From Chrysemys picta bellii (lineage: Eukaryota > Chordata > Testudines > Emydidae), in assembly GCF_011386835.1 (NCBI RefSeq), contig NC_088797.1, positions 60,041,587-60,105,586 on the forward strand: a DNA stretch of 64,000 bases, given 5' to 3'. The notes beneath the pieces are model-generated. The model was given only the letters and a program-made list of their open reading frames with translations. It was not told where the DNA came from and ran no database searches. Shown here one piece after another: positions 33,731 through 45,640 of this stretch. Both the position numbers and the translations under genes were made by a program. Numbering within the stretch: position 1 is the stretch's first letter; every line of letters begins with the position of its first letter.

Positions 33731-36700
33731 GTTTGAAATCAAGGAGTACCACGTCAAGTGACAAGCAACTAGCAGACCAAGTCTGCATTTACAGACCAGC
33801 AAAGTGAGGTGCTATTCAGAGCTGAAACACACACGACTTCAGAATGTCAGGGTATGTCTATACTTAGCGCATAATTCCCAGCTCAAGCTGCCATACTTGA
33901 GTCATGCTACTCGAGCTAATGTGCTAAAAATAACATCGAGCCACTGCAGCAGGGGCTAGCCACCATAAGTACTTATCCAGCAGAGATATTAGATAGCCAC
34001 ATTCTACATGGCTAGCCCCTTGTGCTGCTCATGCTGCCACACCAACACTCAGTTTTTAGTGCACTGGCTTGATCAGAGATAACATGGATATGCCTGTCAC
34101 TCAGGGACCCCTTAGTACCAGTTGGCAGAGGGGGGTGCATCCTGTTTTACAGGGATCCCTGGGTCAGATATCTGCATAGTCATTCACCAAAGGGTGACAT
34201 GGGAGGTTTCTATCAAGAGCCAGCAGCCTGCTGGTTGTCAATCATTGCAAAATGTATTTTTGGATAATAGCTAAGAGTTGTAAAACTATTCTGCAAATAG
34301 TGTTCTTAAGGTCTTGGAGTTAAAGCAAGTCACCAGAGGGGACATACCTTGGAGAAATCTCTTCCAGGCAGGGGATAATAGACACCTATCTCCATGTCTG
34401 GCTATTTGTGTATTTTACACTTCACACTGTGAGGGTGTCTGTATACAGAGCTGGGGTGAATTGAGTGCAGAGCCCATGAGATGGTATCTACAAGAAGAAA
34501 TAAACAGCAGGGGTGGGTGTGTCCTGTTTATAAATGAAGAGGAAGGATTGGTCTGGTATATCCTGGAGTGCAAAAAGACACACTGAATCCTATACCTGGG
34601 AGGCAAACAGACAGCATGTCTGTCTCATGAAAGGAGGGTCCCAGCGAGCCCGTCTGTAAAGCATGGTAAGGCTTTTGGGTGAGTGATACTCTACCCAGAG
34701 TATTATTAAGTAACCAACTAAATTGCTCTAGAATACTTTAGGATTGTGTGATATGTAACCATTTGTTTCTAATACTTCTACTTGCTTTGCTAAATAAACA
34801 TACTTGATTTCACTACAAGCATATCTCAGTGCTGCGTGTTAAGTGGAGTAGTGATCTGAGGTGGCAATGATAAGCTGCAATGAACGGTTTCTTTGGAAGC
34901 AGTGAATCTGTGTATGCCACAAGTGTCCACTGGGGTCTATGCCAGGTACCAGACACTCAGAGGTTGGGGTGTGCCCATCACTAACCTGTAGAGTAACAGT
35001 GCAGCCTGCATAGGCCTAGAGTGGTGTGCTTGTGTTGCCTGTGGAGCCAGGGAGCAGACCCAAGTCCCAGACTAAGGGCAGGTGGTAGCAAGCTGCTCAA
35101 AGTCATGTAGCCATCTTGAGCTGGGAACTGCACCCCCAGCTTGAAGCCTAGACATTTCCTTAGAGACCAGCATCAGAGTTCTACGGCTTGAGTTCATCTC
35201 TGGTGTCATGGCCCCAGATCCTCAAGAGATATTTAGGAATCTAACTGCCATTGAAATCTTGGGAGTTTGGGGTCTAAGGAAGATCAGGTACAAAGCTCCA
35301 TCGGTTAAGAGATGGATGCATAGCACCAGCCATCTCTCTACTTCACCTCCCTGGAAGCCATAAATGAAAAATTTTGCAAAGTTTGTGCCTATTTGAGTAT
35401 TAATCCTCTGTCTGGAAAGAGGAGCATTTTAATTTATGCTATTTTAAAATTTGTTTTACCAGCTCCACTGATAAATACAGTAGCTGTGTAAGGGGAAAAC
35501 TAGAGCCAGACCTGAAGAAATGCCACTATTAGCCCTCACACCCCCATCTAGCAGGCTTGTTAGAACTAAGCAGCAGGCAGCTTACATCAAGGTTCATCTA
35601 GAGAGATTCATTAGGAGCCATTCCAATACTACACATCCAGCAAGCACAAGAGGAGCAGCAGGCAGGTGGGGATGTCACAAATAAAAGGAGAAACAGCTTT
35701 AAGTTGCTTGGCCATCACATGACAGCCAGTTTGGCAGCAGAGAGCAGCTAGGCAAGCTGTGTCAGGAGGAGTTGTTGGTCGAGACAAATTTTAACTCAAG
35801 CCATGTTCCATTAACCATGAGCACTACAAAGGGTGCATTGCCAGCTCACTCGTGCACCCCAGGGGAAGAAGGTGCAGTGTATTTACACTGGTGCCACAGG
35901 GCATCCTGTTTTGACTTGTTTCTTGATCACAGTGGATTGATCATGCGTCAGCTAACACACAGTCCTGTGGAGGTATATTTAGGGGCTTGTCTACACAGGG
36001 CAAGAATGCCCACTGTAGGGGAAGAATTGAACCTGGGTCTCCCACACCCCAGGTGAGTGCTCTGGGCACTGGAATAAGCTTTATAAGGGAGCACCGCCAC
36101 CACCTCCTGCTGCTGTTTTGTGTGGGGCAAGGCAGGCTCCTAATTTAGTCCCACAGGAAATGCTGGAGGTGCCTAAGCCCAAAGGGTGAGTTCCCATTCC
36201 CTATGCAGAGCGAGTTGCCTCAGATGCCTCCCTACAGAGCAGATTAGCTCCAGGAGAGGGGCAGAATTTAGGACAGATCCCTCATCAGCACCTCCCAGTG
36301 CCTACCTTAGGCAGCCTGTGCCCCACCTAGCATGCTGCTTTGGTGGCTCACAGTCCAAGGCGTCTCTCTCTCCCCAGAGACTGTATTAGAGACAAGGTGC
36401 CTAATTCAGGACTGGTGGATCACAGTGTTGTTCCTGTGATTTTCTAGGTGCCTAAAAGGATGTCAACGCCTCAGGGCCTTTGAGGAGTGAGCCTTCACCT
36501 CTGCCCTACCTCACAAGAGTGCTGGCAGTGAAGATTGGGGTACTCAGATATCATGATAATGAGGTACAATTAACTCTTCTAGCTAGGGTATTTAACACAC
36601 CATGCTTAAGCCTACCATGCCAAAAGCTAGTTTTATATCAAAATAGTTACTCTTAATTACAGCCATTACCTGGCATAACTCCCAGGTCTTGGTGACTGAC

Positions 36701-38004
36701 AGCACCACAAGTTTTGACAAGAGCTAGAAACTACCTGGAAAGGAGAAGTTAGTCAAAGGAACCTCCACTTACACCAGCTCCCAGACACAGAGGATCACAA
36801 TCCAAAAGAAAAAAAAACTATCCAAGCTTTTATATTTTAAAGGATGACAATTTCAGGCAGAGTTGTTTTGTGAGCCACTGTCTCAGGCTGTTGGCAGAGA
36901 GCTTAACAACTCCTTCACTAGCATTACTTTTGGTCACCATCTGCATTTCTCTCCATTTAAGTAATAGAGTCCATAAGTAACCAATTTCTTAGTGCTGTAA
37001 CACCAGGGTGTGAAACACTGCAGGAAAGGTTTAATTTAAAGAGGACTGTTTGCATTGGAACATTTCAAGAACAGTTTGTAAAGACATTTCACCAAGCATC
37101 TGGCTCTATAGAGAGCTTGATTTGAAAACACACACACACCACAATATTTGCACCAAGTTGAACTGATGTTGTCCCTCTACAGTTTTTAGAGAAGAGGCAA
37201 GAATTAACAATGACCTTCAGAAGAGCTATTTCTCAGAACAAAGCCAAGCACAGGGAACAAGCCACAAAACACCAGCATGCTAAAGAGCTGCTAGCCTCAC
37301 CACACACTGCAAGAATAAAAAGACAAATAACATGGAGGAACTAGAGTTTCCTGCTTTAATCCTACCCACCTCCTGACAGACTTACAAAAGCTCCACTCAC
37401 CACTAACTCCTACCACAAGTCTGTCCTCCTCTCTGCTCCAGGTCCACCAGCAGATATACACCCACCCCCAGTAACTGGTTTTATCTAAAGTCTTACCTCC
37501 ACCACAGCTCTTTCACCTCTCCCCTGAACCGCAGGTTGGCCTAATCTCTTGTCAGTCATATGGGCTCTAATGAGTTCAGGTGTCTCAATCAAAGCCTCCA
37601 GGCCTGCTGGGCAACGCAGGCTGATGGGAGGAGGGCAGGTCATTCTGCCTTGAGCTATTGAGTACCATGGACAATGCATTGCACCAAAGCCCCAGTCCAG
37701 CAAGCTGACCGACCCTGGCAGCCACAAATACTCCATTGCTGTCCCTCTCCCCTGTGCTGAGTGCCCTCCGTGCTCCCCTGCCCTACCCCCTCACTCTCTC
37801 CCCCCCCGCTCCTTTCCCTTGTCTTCAGCTAATCTCCTCCGAGCTAACCTCCACCCAAAGAAGCTAAAAAACAAAAGCAAACAAACAAAAATCCCCCCAA
37901 ACCCTCCAACTTTGCCCCAAATGGTGGCACTAATATGCTGATCACTCTGCCTCCTGCCCCTTTTGCCTGTCTTGTCTATTTAACCTGCAAGGTCCTTGGG
38001 GAAA
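33731..38004. other. no gene recognised; possible LTR remnants
   Basis: About 33845-34000 starts GGGTATGTCTATACTTAGC, like the left end of the TTA-flanked elements. About 34690-34860 has a CTAAATAAACATACTTG stretch resembling an old LTR end. Both are tentative. The rest is unassigned. Confidence 0.4.
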
Positions 38005-38185
38005 GGACTAGCTAGAGCCCTATGGACTCAGCAGACATGGGTTCTAGGCCTCTGGCCTGCTGAGTGACTGTGGGAAAGTCATGTCACAGCCCTGTGCCTC
38101 AGTTTCCCCATGTGCAAAATGAAGGTAATGATATTGAGTTCTTTGAGAGCTATGGGTGAAAAGCACCATGTAAGAGCTAGGTGCT
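38005..38185 (+). repeat. MIR-like SINE
   Basis: Contains TGTGCCTCAGTTTCCCCATGTGCAAAATG and the preceding GACTGTGGGAAAGTCA segment of the MIR core. Confidence 0.8.
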
Positions 38186-38529
38186 AGTGCCTCGCACAGT
38201 GAGGTCCTGTCCCCGGTTGGCCTTTAGGCGATAATGTCATAAACATAGTGCTGAATATTTATTTCTATTTAAAAATGAATAAAAAGATGTCTAGCCAAGG
38301 CTCTAGGCTGACACACCATTATCAATACACTGTCTATCCCAGCAGCATTCAGATGATCAGTTCAGAAGAAGCTCAGTCAGCCAGCCACCTACAAAACTCC
38401 TTTGCACCCCTTCATTGTCTGGGAATCACCACCTCGGCGCTCTCCAACCCCCTTCTTGCACAAGTGTCTTCTGCAGTGCGCTGAGAAAGCCATCAGATCC
38501 AGGCTATTTCAAATCCAAGGGTGGGGAAC

Positions 38530-38617
38530 ATGTGGGGATTGGTCCTGCTTTGAGCAGGGGGTTGGACTAGATGACCTCCTGAGGTCCCTTCCAACCCTGA
38601 TATTCTATGATTCTATG
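38530..38617 (+). mobile_element. CR1 3' tail fragment
   Basis: The short piece GGGGGTTGGACTAGATGACC...TTCTATGATTCTATG is a standard CR1 3' end, including its terminal ATTCTATG repeats. Confidence 0.85.
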
Positions 38618-39608
38618 TTCCAGAACTGGGGAACCCTCCCAGCGGATACCTTGCCAGCTGCCCCTTCTCTTTTATAATGAGGTGGATCTGGCTCATGCAC
38701 CGCTGCTGACCACAGCTGTGGCAGTATGGCCTGGGGAGAGCAGTGATCCCACAGCCAGGCTCTAGGTTACAACCAATACCTTAAACTCCACCCAGAGACT
38801 AGACTGGCCAGATGCCCGGATTTTGACCGGAATGTCCTGTTGAAAAGGGGACCTGACAGTGTCCGGTCAGATCTACTGGCATAGGGAACAGGACATCTGA
38901 CCAGACATCCAAAGTCTGGTTACTGCAGGTGGGGGAGGCAGGAAGGTGCTGGGTCATCTAGGGTCACCAGCCCCTACTCAGCCGGGGCCGCCTCCTACCT
39001 TCGTTGGGCAGCTGCAGCTCCAGGACCCGGTTCCACAGGCAAGTCCCTCCTGACCCGGGGTGGGTGGGGAAAAGCAGCAAGTGATGGGGGGAGGAGGGAA
39101 GAGGAGTGGATGGGGGCAGGGCCTCAGGGGAAGAGGCAGGGCAGGGGTGGGGCTTTGGGGGGAATAGGCAGGACAGGGTGAGGTCTTGGGGGGAAGAGGC
39201 GGGTCGGGGAGGTTCCAGCACTCCTGCTGGAGTGTCCAGTTTTTAAATATTACCAAATTGGCAACCCTACCAGACAGTGATGAGTAGCCAGCACAGCTTC
39301 TGGAGCATGGCTGCCGTGTGCTGTCCCATGCAGGTGGGAGGTGCCTAAAAGGAACTGGGGTCACCTCATTTCAGGGGAGAAAACAAAAATGACTGGGGTT
39401 AAATGTTCAACATGAGTGTACGTCGGGGGCAGCTAGCAGAGAGCTCGCCCTTCAGAGTGAAAGCCTTCCTTTATCCCACAGCCGGTACAACGGTCCTGCC
39501 AACTTCTTCTGGAATGACCAGCTCTATGGGAGAGAGCTGGGAATTTGGGCTCCACCTCTCTGCTGTGATTGGCAGGAAGAGAGCCCATTGTGACTAAGGT
39601 GAGCACAG

Positions 39609-39775
39609 GGCCACCCAGAGGATTCAGGGGTCTGGGGCAAAGCAATTTTGGGGGCCCCAGAAAGTTGCATTACTATAGAATACTATATTCTCGTGGGGGC
39701 CCCTGTGGGGCCCGGGGCCTGGGGTGAATTGCCCCGCTTGCCCTCCCCCTCCCCGGGTGGCCCGGGGTGAGCACC
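39609..39775. repeat. second copy of the 31074-31242 repeat
   Basis: Closely similar to 31074-31242, including the GAGGATTCAGGGG and CTATATTCTCGTGGGGGCCCC segments. It continues into a GC-rich stretch (to about 40250) that appears to be an extended version of the same element; the right end is not clear. Confidence 0.65.
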
Positions 39776-41092
39776 TTTTCAAAATGCAAAACAGGGCACA
39801 TGCAGGAGCTCTGCCCCCTCTGTGGCCAAACCCCCTGCTCCTCCTCTTCCCCGAGGCCCCGCCCCCTGGCCAGGCTGGAAGCCAGACCCGGGCCATGGTA
39901 AGAGCCTCCCAAGGAGCCCAGGCTGCTGTCGGAATCTCTGGGCCCTCCACCTACCCTGGGTGGGGTACTGGGATGCCCAAGAGCAGCTCCGGGCCTGTGT
40001 CCCTGCCCCCCAGGGTGCACTGCCCAGGGCAGGTGGAGAGTCTGGGACTCTGGGGCTCCCCACAGCAGCCCAGGCTCCCTGGGTGGCTCCTACTGCTCAG
40101 GTTTGGTTTCTGGCCTGGCCAGGGGCAGGGCTTCAGGGGGGAGAGGAGGAGCAGGGGGCAGAACCTCATGGCAAGGGGGGACTAAGGCCCACCTCAGCAC
40201 CTCCCCCACCCCCCACTGGGAAGAGGCTGGCGCCACCCCTGAGTCTCAGGTAGGTGTGGAGCAGCACCAGAGGGAATCCAAGACAAATGGTGTTCCGGAG
40301 TCACTCAGGCGGGGACTGGGACTTGAAATTGTACATTTTGGGACTGTCCCACCCATTTAGGGATGGGTGGTCACCCGAATTGTGACAGCTGTTTCTACTG
40401 AGGTAGTCCCCTGTCTATGAGGGGCTAAACTGAGACTCACTGGCTCATCTCACAGCCATCAACTGGTAACAATTGTCAGCCGCTCTCAACCTAGCCTGGC
40501 TTTGAATCAGTGACCTAGCAGTACCAGGCGCCACCTTTCCAGGCCCTGGCAGTGTCTGGCCTTTCAGAGACAACCCCACCGAAGCGCCATATATAAAAGA
40601 GCTGAGAGGTGTAATCAATAAATCCGTCATAGAACAGAGGTCTCTCCACGCTGCTGCACCGCATGAATACCCTGTTCCCTATGCTGGTCGGTGGAGCTCT
40701 CACTGTGACAGGTCAACGGAACAATAATAAACCACCTTGCTTAATATGTGCTTTCCCCCCTCTGTTTCTTGATGGCTGGCCAGGACTGGGAGCATAGCTG
40801 TGCAGGAACAGGTTCTGTTGGTTACACCGGGGTCACTGCAGAGTAATTCTGTTGTAGCCATTGGCGTTACCCCAGATTTACACCACTGTAACGGAGCTCA
40901 GAATTGAGCCCCTGCTGTATTTGTGAATGGGTAACACTTGCCTTCAAGTTCACGTCCAAAGACACCTCTCGAAGCCAGACCTTCTGATCAGTGATTGGGA
41001 CAGGTTAGAGCGGCCATTGGCATGATTTGGCCTCAGCAGGAGGCTCATGTTTTCATTGCTTACCCTTGAGCAACCATTGTTTCTGCATGGAC

Positions 41093-41100
41093 TATAAATA
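41093..41100 (+). promoter_or_regulatory. TATA box of MSMB-like gene 2
   Basis: TATAAATA lies 35 bp before the ATG. Transcription would start near 41123-41128, giving a 5' leader of only about ten bases. The position fits a focused tissue-specific promoter; no transcript evidence is available. Confidence 0.7.
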
Positions 41101-41134
41101 TGCACCGCTCCTCACAGCAACCCGCCAGTGGCCC

Positions 41135-41155
41135 ATGAAGCTTGCCTACGCCATG
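41135..41155 (+). CDS. MSMB: MSMB-like gene 2, coding exon 1
   Basis: Seven codons from ATG to a second in-frame ATG, followed directly by the donor GTAAG, so the intron is phase 0. The ATG lies 35 bp downstream of a TATA box. The second ATG could also serve as start and would still leave a full signal peptide core. Confidence 0.8.
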
Positions 41156-44100
41156 GTAAGTCAGTGGCTGGTGGTACCTGACTGTGTAACTGTAGGCTGC
41201 GTGCTTGGGAGCAAGTCTCCTCTTTATTTGTGAATAATTAGATTTGTCCTCCTTAAATCTGTGTGAATGAATTGGTCAATGTTACCATTGAAAAACCAGC
41301 CAAGTTTGCAGTGAGTTTCCCTTTCTCTTCCAGAAGTTCCTGTTGTTCCTCTTCCTCGTCCTTCTCACCTTGGGGTCCCTGTGCACTGCCCAGTGTTACA
41401 TGAGACCCCCAAACAAATACGGTAAGAATGGCAAATTCTCCACTCATGCTCAGGACTTCCATTTACTGGATTGAAAGGAGCACTTGCTTAGAAATGTGGG
41501 GATTGTGCTGTCAATTGCAGTGTGATGAAGGTACATAGGCAGTTAGATGCTATTTCATATAAGAGTGTCTCCAGCCAGACAGCTAGCTAGCTACATACAC
41601 CCAAACTGAAAGGCACGGCAGAGTTCTCTATGGACTCGGATATGAGGTTGTTGCCTAAACAAATAGCATATCACATGGGAGAAAGAGGAAGTGATGCTAA
41701 AAAGCTGGCACCTCTCTGTCCTGGCCTCACTGTTTCTATTACTACTCATTGTCAAACATGGAAACCAGAATGGAAGAACTACTTGCCTGCTTTATTGTGT
41801 CAGGAGGGGGGGATGGCCTAGTAGTTAGAGCAAGGGGGGGCTTGGTGGCAGGAGACCTGGTTTCTACTCCTAGCTCTGCTACTGACTTGCTGCGATAGCT
41901 TGAGTGAGTCTTTTAACTGCTCTGTGCCTCAGTTTCCCCATCTGTAAAATGGGCATGGTATTACCTACTTCCAAGGGTTGCTGTAAGGATTCATTAGATT
42001 TTCAAAACAGTGAAGTGTCTTAGGTGTCCAAGTCCCATTAAGTTGCCGTAGGACTTAAGATCCAGATTCTCAAAATAAGTAGGCACCAAACTCCCATTGA
42101 TGAGAGGTGCCTAAATACCTTTAAGCATCGGAGCCTATGTGCCTACCACACATAGGTGCTTTTCCACTGTTACCCGATGGGTAAAATCCTAGCCTTACTC
42201 AAGTCAATAGCAAAACTCCCATTGACTGCAATGGGGCCAGTATCTCATCCAAAGTCTTTAAAGTGCTTTAAGAACTTGAAAATCACTATGGGCTAGATTG
42301 TGCTTTGGGGCACAGCTCTGAGCAAGGGGGGGATGCATAATCTCCACTACTCCCACAGTGGCCAAGGGAGGTGCTGTGACTTGGAGAAACCCCTCCAAGG
42401 CCAATTCCCACCCTGCTTCTCCTTTGCTCTGGGAAGGGGAGGGGGGTAGTGATTTGATTCTGTCTTACAGCAGTAAATTATGACACCCCAGAGCCAATAA
42501 TTTGTCCATCCCCCACCCAGCTGCTTGGAGGGCACAGGGGTATGGGGCCAGGCCTGCTTATCCCTATATGCCTAGGACTGTGCAGCACAGTTCAGATGTG
42601 CAGTCCAAGTCACCATCTAGCCCTATGAGGTGAGTATCAATAGTAGCAGAACGATGCTCAAAGTGGTACTAGCCATAAACTAAAGCATTTCTCAGCCTCA
42701 TGACGTGTTTTGAATAGCATTTCTCTGCTAAAGATGGGTGTGCAGCAGATAACATTTCACCCTGCTAGTCCACATCCTAGCCGCAGCAGGAGCAATGGCA
42801 TTGCATCCCATCACAGAACACGGCCCATATTCATCCCTGGTGGAATTCCACCCAAGTAGTCAGAGCTTTAACTGACAGCACCCAACCCAAATGCTGTATT
42901 TTACCTCTAAATGTCAGCATTGATCTACCGGGCATTGTTTTTGTTGTGTGTATCCAGGCTGTGTTGAAAACAGAAAGCTGTATCAATTCGGTGTAGTGTG
43001 GAAGACCAAGGATTGTTTCAGATGTGAATGTCAGCCGCGAGCAATGATCTGCTGCAGCCTGTAAGTCCAAGCAGACTAGGGCTACTTTTGTACCAAGCCT
43101 AAGGGAGGGTTGAAATTTTCCAAATTTGGAAATTTCAGTGAAAATTTGCATTGACATTTCAACAAAATTGGAGCAAAATCCTGTCTCCGGGTTTTCATCC
43201 AGCTCTACCACTGACAAAACAGGACAATCTTCTTTGTATCCAGGCTTCTTTGAAAAAAACCACAGCCACAAACTTGCAAACACACAGCTCAGAGCTTTTC
43301 CCTATTACTCCTCCTATCCCTCCTCTTGACTTTGCCACCGGCAGGATCTCGGATCCCCTTTCCCCCGGATTTTTCGCCCTCCCTCTCTATGGCAGCTCGT
43401 CTCGTTTCTGGAGATGCATGACTCATCACTCCAGTTCTGGAGCCCTAAACATGCAATAAAGCATAGATATTTAGTGTGGACCCTTGCAGTCTATGGGGCA
43501 CCGCACAAGGTTCTGTCTGTATGCATCTCTCAGCCCCAATTGTTCTAGATCAGTTCTTCTCAATCTTTTCCGTATACCCAGAACACCTTCTTATCTAGCC
43601 AGCATGTAGCCGAGACTCTGTGCTCCACAATATAGGAAGGGCAGGGTGGTTATGGCCCCTAGGTTGAGAACCCATGTTCTCGATCCCATTGTGAGTCGCT
43701 GCCCTCCAGAATTTAAATCATGATTATGTCCTGGGCTGGTGATGCTATCAGAGGTCCTGTGGGTGGGGAAAAAACCCTGGAGGGGGCTCGTGGTTGGAAT
43801 ACTGACCAAGGTCACAGCTGGTTGAGAATTTTTCAACAAATTGTTTTGTGGCTGAAAAATGCCAATTCAGTGCAACCAAAACTGTTTGCAAAACAGGGTC
43901 GAGTTTGACAAATTTCCCAACTCAAAACAAGGTAGAGAATAAAAGTTTCCAAACTCTTGAAACATTGCTCTTTGCCATTTAGAAACAAAACAATCCAGTT
44001 GCCCGGTTCAAATCACCTTTAAAAATTTAAGCTAACAAGACTGAAAAGAAGGTTAAAAGACAAAAAGATTGGCATCAAAACAAGACGTTTCCAAATGATT

Positions 44101-44921
44101 GAAACAAAATGTTTGGATTGACCCAAAATTGGGAAAAATGGGGGTTTTGATGCACAAATATTTTTGGGATTTTGACTTTTTGTCCCGATTCTAGACAGGA
44201 AAAATTTAGAACTCTGGAAAATAGTCACTGGATGGGAAAACCATTTCCTCCCCAGCTGTAAGTGAGGACCCCCCTCACAGATAATTCCCCCAACCTTCCA
44301 CCCACTGGAGAGGGCAGGAGGTTAGCAAGGGCAGGAGGGGGCATGTCGGGGTAGTTCTTATGTGCTGGTGGCTCCCTGTCCCTGCAGTGGCCCAAAGACC
44401 TCAGAGCTGAACTACTCCCTGGCAATCTCTGAACATGGCAGGCAGAGGCTGTTTCCAGTCTGGCCCTGCACCAGGTCCGGGGTGAATGTGGCTCTATAGG
44501 TTTAATTCCTAGCAAAGCTACTACAGAGAATTACATTTGAGCGAAAAAATATTGAAAAAAAATCAGTTCATTTTTTTACTCACCTGCTAAGACTGGAGAG
44601 CAGAGCGCTGTGTTGCCATAGCAACAGTCAATACCACCAGCAAGTACTATGGGCTAAATTAATCCCTGAAGTTACTTCCCCTGAAGTCACTGGAGTTGTA
44701 CCAGGGATGAATTTGGCCCAGTAAATATGATTTTTTCCCCCCTGACCTATATCTCGCATTCTGATCTCATCTTCGTCTTCCTCACTGACAGCGTTTTCAG
44801 ACCCACCAACTACGACCGAGAGAACTGCATTGCCCTGTTCCATAGGAAGAGCTGCTCTATGCGCGTGGTGTGGAAGAGCGATCCTCAGGAACCCTGCAAT
44901 GTCTTTGCCGGAGTTGGTTAA
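41135..44921 (+). CDS. MSMB: beta-microseminoprotein-like gene 2, complete (4 coding exons)
   Basis: Exons join 41135-41155, 41334-41421, 42958-43060 and 44792-44921 through GT-AG introns of 178, 1536 and 1731 bp. The product is 113 aa. Residues 1-26 are a signal peptide with a Leu/Phe-rich core and likely cleavage after CTA, leaving an N-terminal Gln. The mature part has ten cysteines in the family arrangement: one in exon 2, six in exon 3 (ending in a Cys-Cys pair) and three in exon 4. Exon 4 carries the PTNYD segment equivalent to PVGYD of mammalian MSMB. Human MSMB is 114 aa and also has four exons. The family are small secreted disulfide-rich proteins of seminal plasma and mucosa; relatives in snake serum bind venom proteins and metalloproteinases. 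The precise role here is unknown. The start is the first ATG after a TATA box, and every exon phase is consistent. A second paralog lies 11.5 kb upstream on the same strand. Confidence 0.92.
41334..41421 (+). CDS. MSMB: MSMB-like gene 2, exon 2 (signal peptide core and first Cys)
   Basis: 88 bp between a pyrimidine-rich acceptor (CTTTCTCTTCCAG) and donor GTAAG. It encodes the hydrophobic signal core, the predicted cleavage site and the first mature Cys. It ends in phase 1, as does exon 2 of the upstream paralog. Confidence 0.9.
41815..42010 (+). repeat. MIR-like SINE in intron 2 of MSMB-like gene 2
   Basis: The head-like part (GGCCTAGTAGTTAGAGCA...GAGACCTGGTTTCTA) precedes the core (CTCAGTTTCCCCATCTGTAAAATGGG). 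Nearly full length. Confidence 0.85.
42958..43060 (+). CDS. MSMB: MSMB-like gene 2, exon 3 (six Cys)
   Basis: 103 bp, the same length as exon 3 of the upstream paralog. It encodes the central part with the W-x3-KDC-x2-C-x-C and terminal CC pattern. Acceptor TATCCAG, donor GTAAGT; starts in phase 1 and ends in phase 2. Confidence 0.93.
43545..43685. repeat. hAT-type remnant in intron 3 of MSMB-like gene 2
   Basis: Starts AGTTCTTCTCAATC and ends GGTTGAGAACCCATG, like the 12345 and 45278 elements, but its outer ends are diverged. Confidence 0.55.
44792..44921 (+). CDS. MSMB: MSMB-like gene 2, exon 4 (C-terminal three Cys, stop TAA)
   Basis: 130 coding bp after the acceptor CTCACTGACAG. One base completes the split codon, then 42 codons and TAA. 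It carries the PTNYD motif and the last three cysteines. The tail differs from the Trp-Val-Ile-like end of the upstream paralog. Confidence 0.9.
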
Positions 44922-45152
44922 GACTGCTTTGAAGTGGTCTTCTCATTCAGCAGCTCTCTTGCAAGTTGAGCAGACCCAGCACCACTCCTTTAGAGGAAAG
45001 CAGCGAATCAGCGTGGTTTCAGGAATAACAGACTTGTGTCCCCCTTTTCACATATGCTGTGCTGTGACTTCTCTTGTTACATACAGATTTGTGACTGAGA
45101 TTTAATCAAAGATCATTTACGGTAACATCATCTCTGATGAAATCTGGGGTTA

Positions 45153-45200
45153 AATAAAGACACAAGCATCAAGCTCTTTTCCTTCTAAGCAGTTAATAAA
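45153..45200 (+). terminator. polyadenylation signals of MSMB-like gene 2
   Basis: AATAAA occurs at 45153-45158 and again at 45195-45200, 232 and 274 bp after the stop codon. Either would give a 3' UTR of about 250-300 bases, ending just before a hAT-type element. Confidence 0.7.
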
Positions 45201-45277
45201 CAGTCATGTAGAAGAATCCATGAAGTTTACTAGGGATCTAGGTATGCAAACCTAATTTACTTGGGAGTCGCTTAGAT

Positions 45278-45640
45278 CAGTGGTTCTCCTCCAGGGGTCT
45301 GGAGCCCACTGGGGGTCCAAGAGCAGGTTTCAGGGGGGCCGCCAAGCAGGGCCAGCATTAGACTTGCTGTGGCCCAGGGCAGAAAGCCAAACCCCCACTG
45401 CATGGGGCTGAAGTCCGGAGCCCTGAGCCCTGCCACCTGGGGCTGCAGCTGAAACCTGAGCAATGTAGCTTTGCAGGGGTCCCGGTGGCATGGGGACCCA
45501 AGCAATTGCCCTGCTTGCTACCACCTAACACCAGACCAATTTTATATGCAGAAAACCAGTTATTGTGGCACAAGTGGGTTGTGTAGTTTTTATAGCACGT
45601 TGGGGGGGGGGGCTCAGAAAGAAAAAGGTTGAGAACCCTG
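45278..45640. mobile_element. hAT-type non-autonomous element, 363 bp
   Basis: Begins CAGTGGTTCTCC and ends GGTTGAGAACCCTG. GCTTAGAT is on both sides (45270-45277 and 45641-45648), a perfect 8-bp duplication. It sits about 80 bp beyond the last polyadenylation signal of MSMB-like gene 2. Confidence 0.92.
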
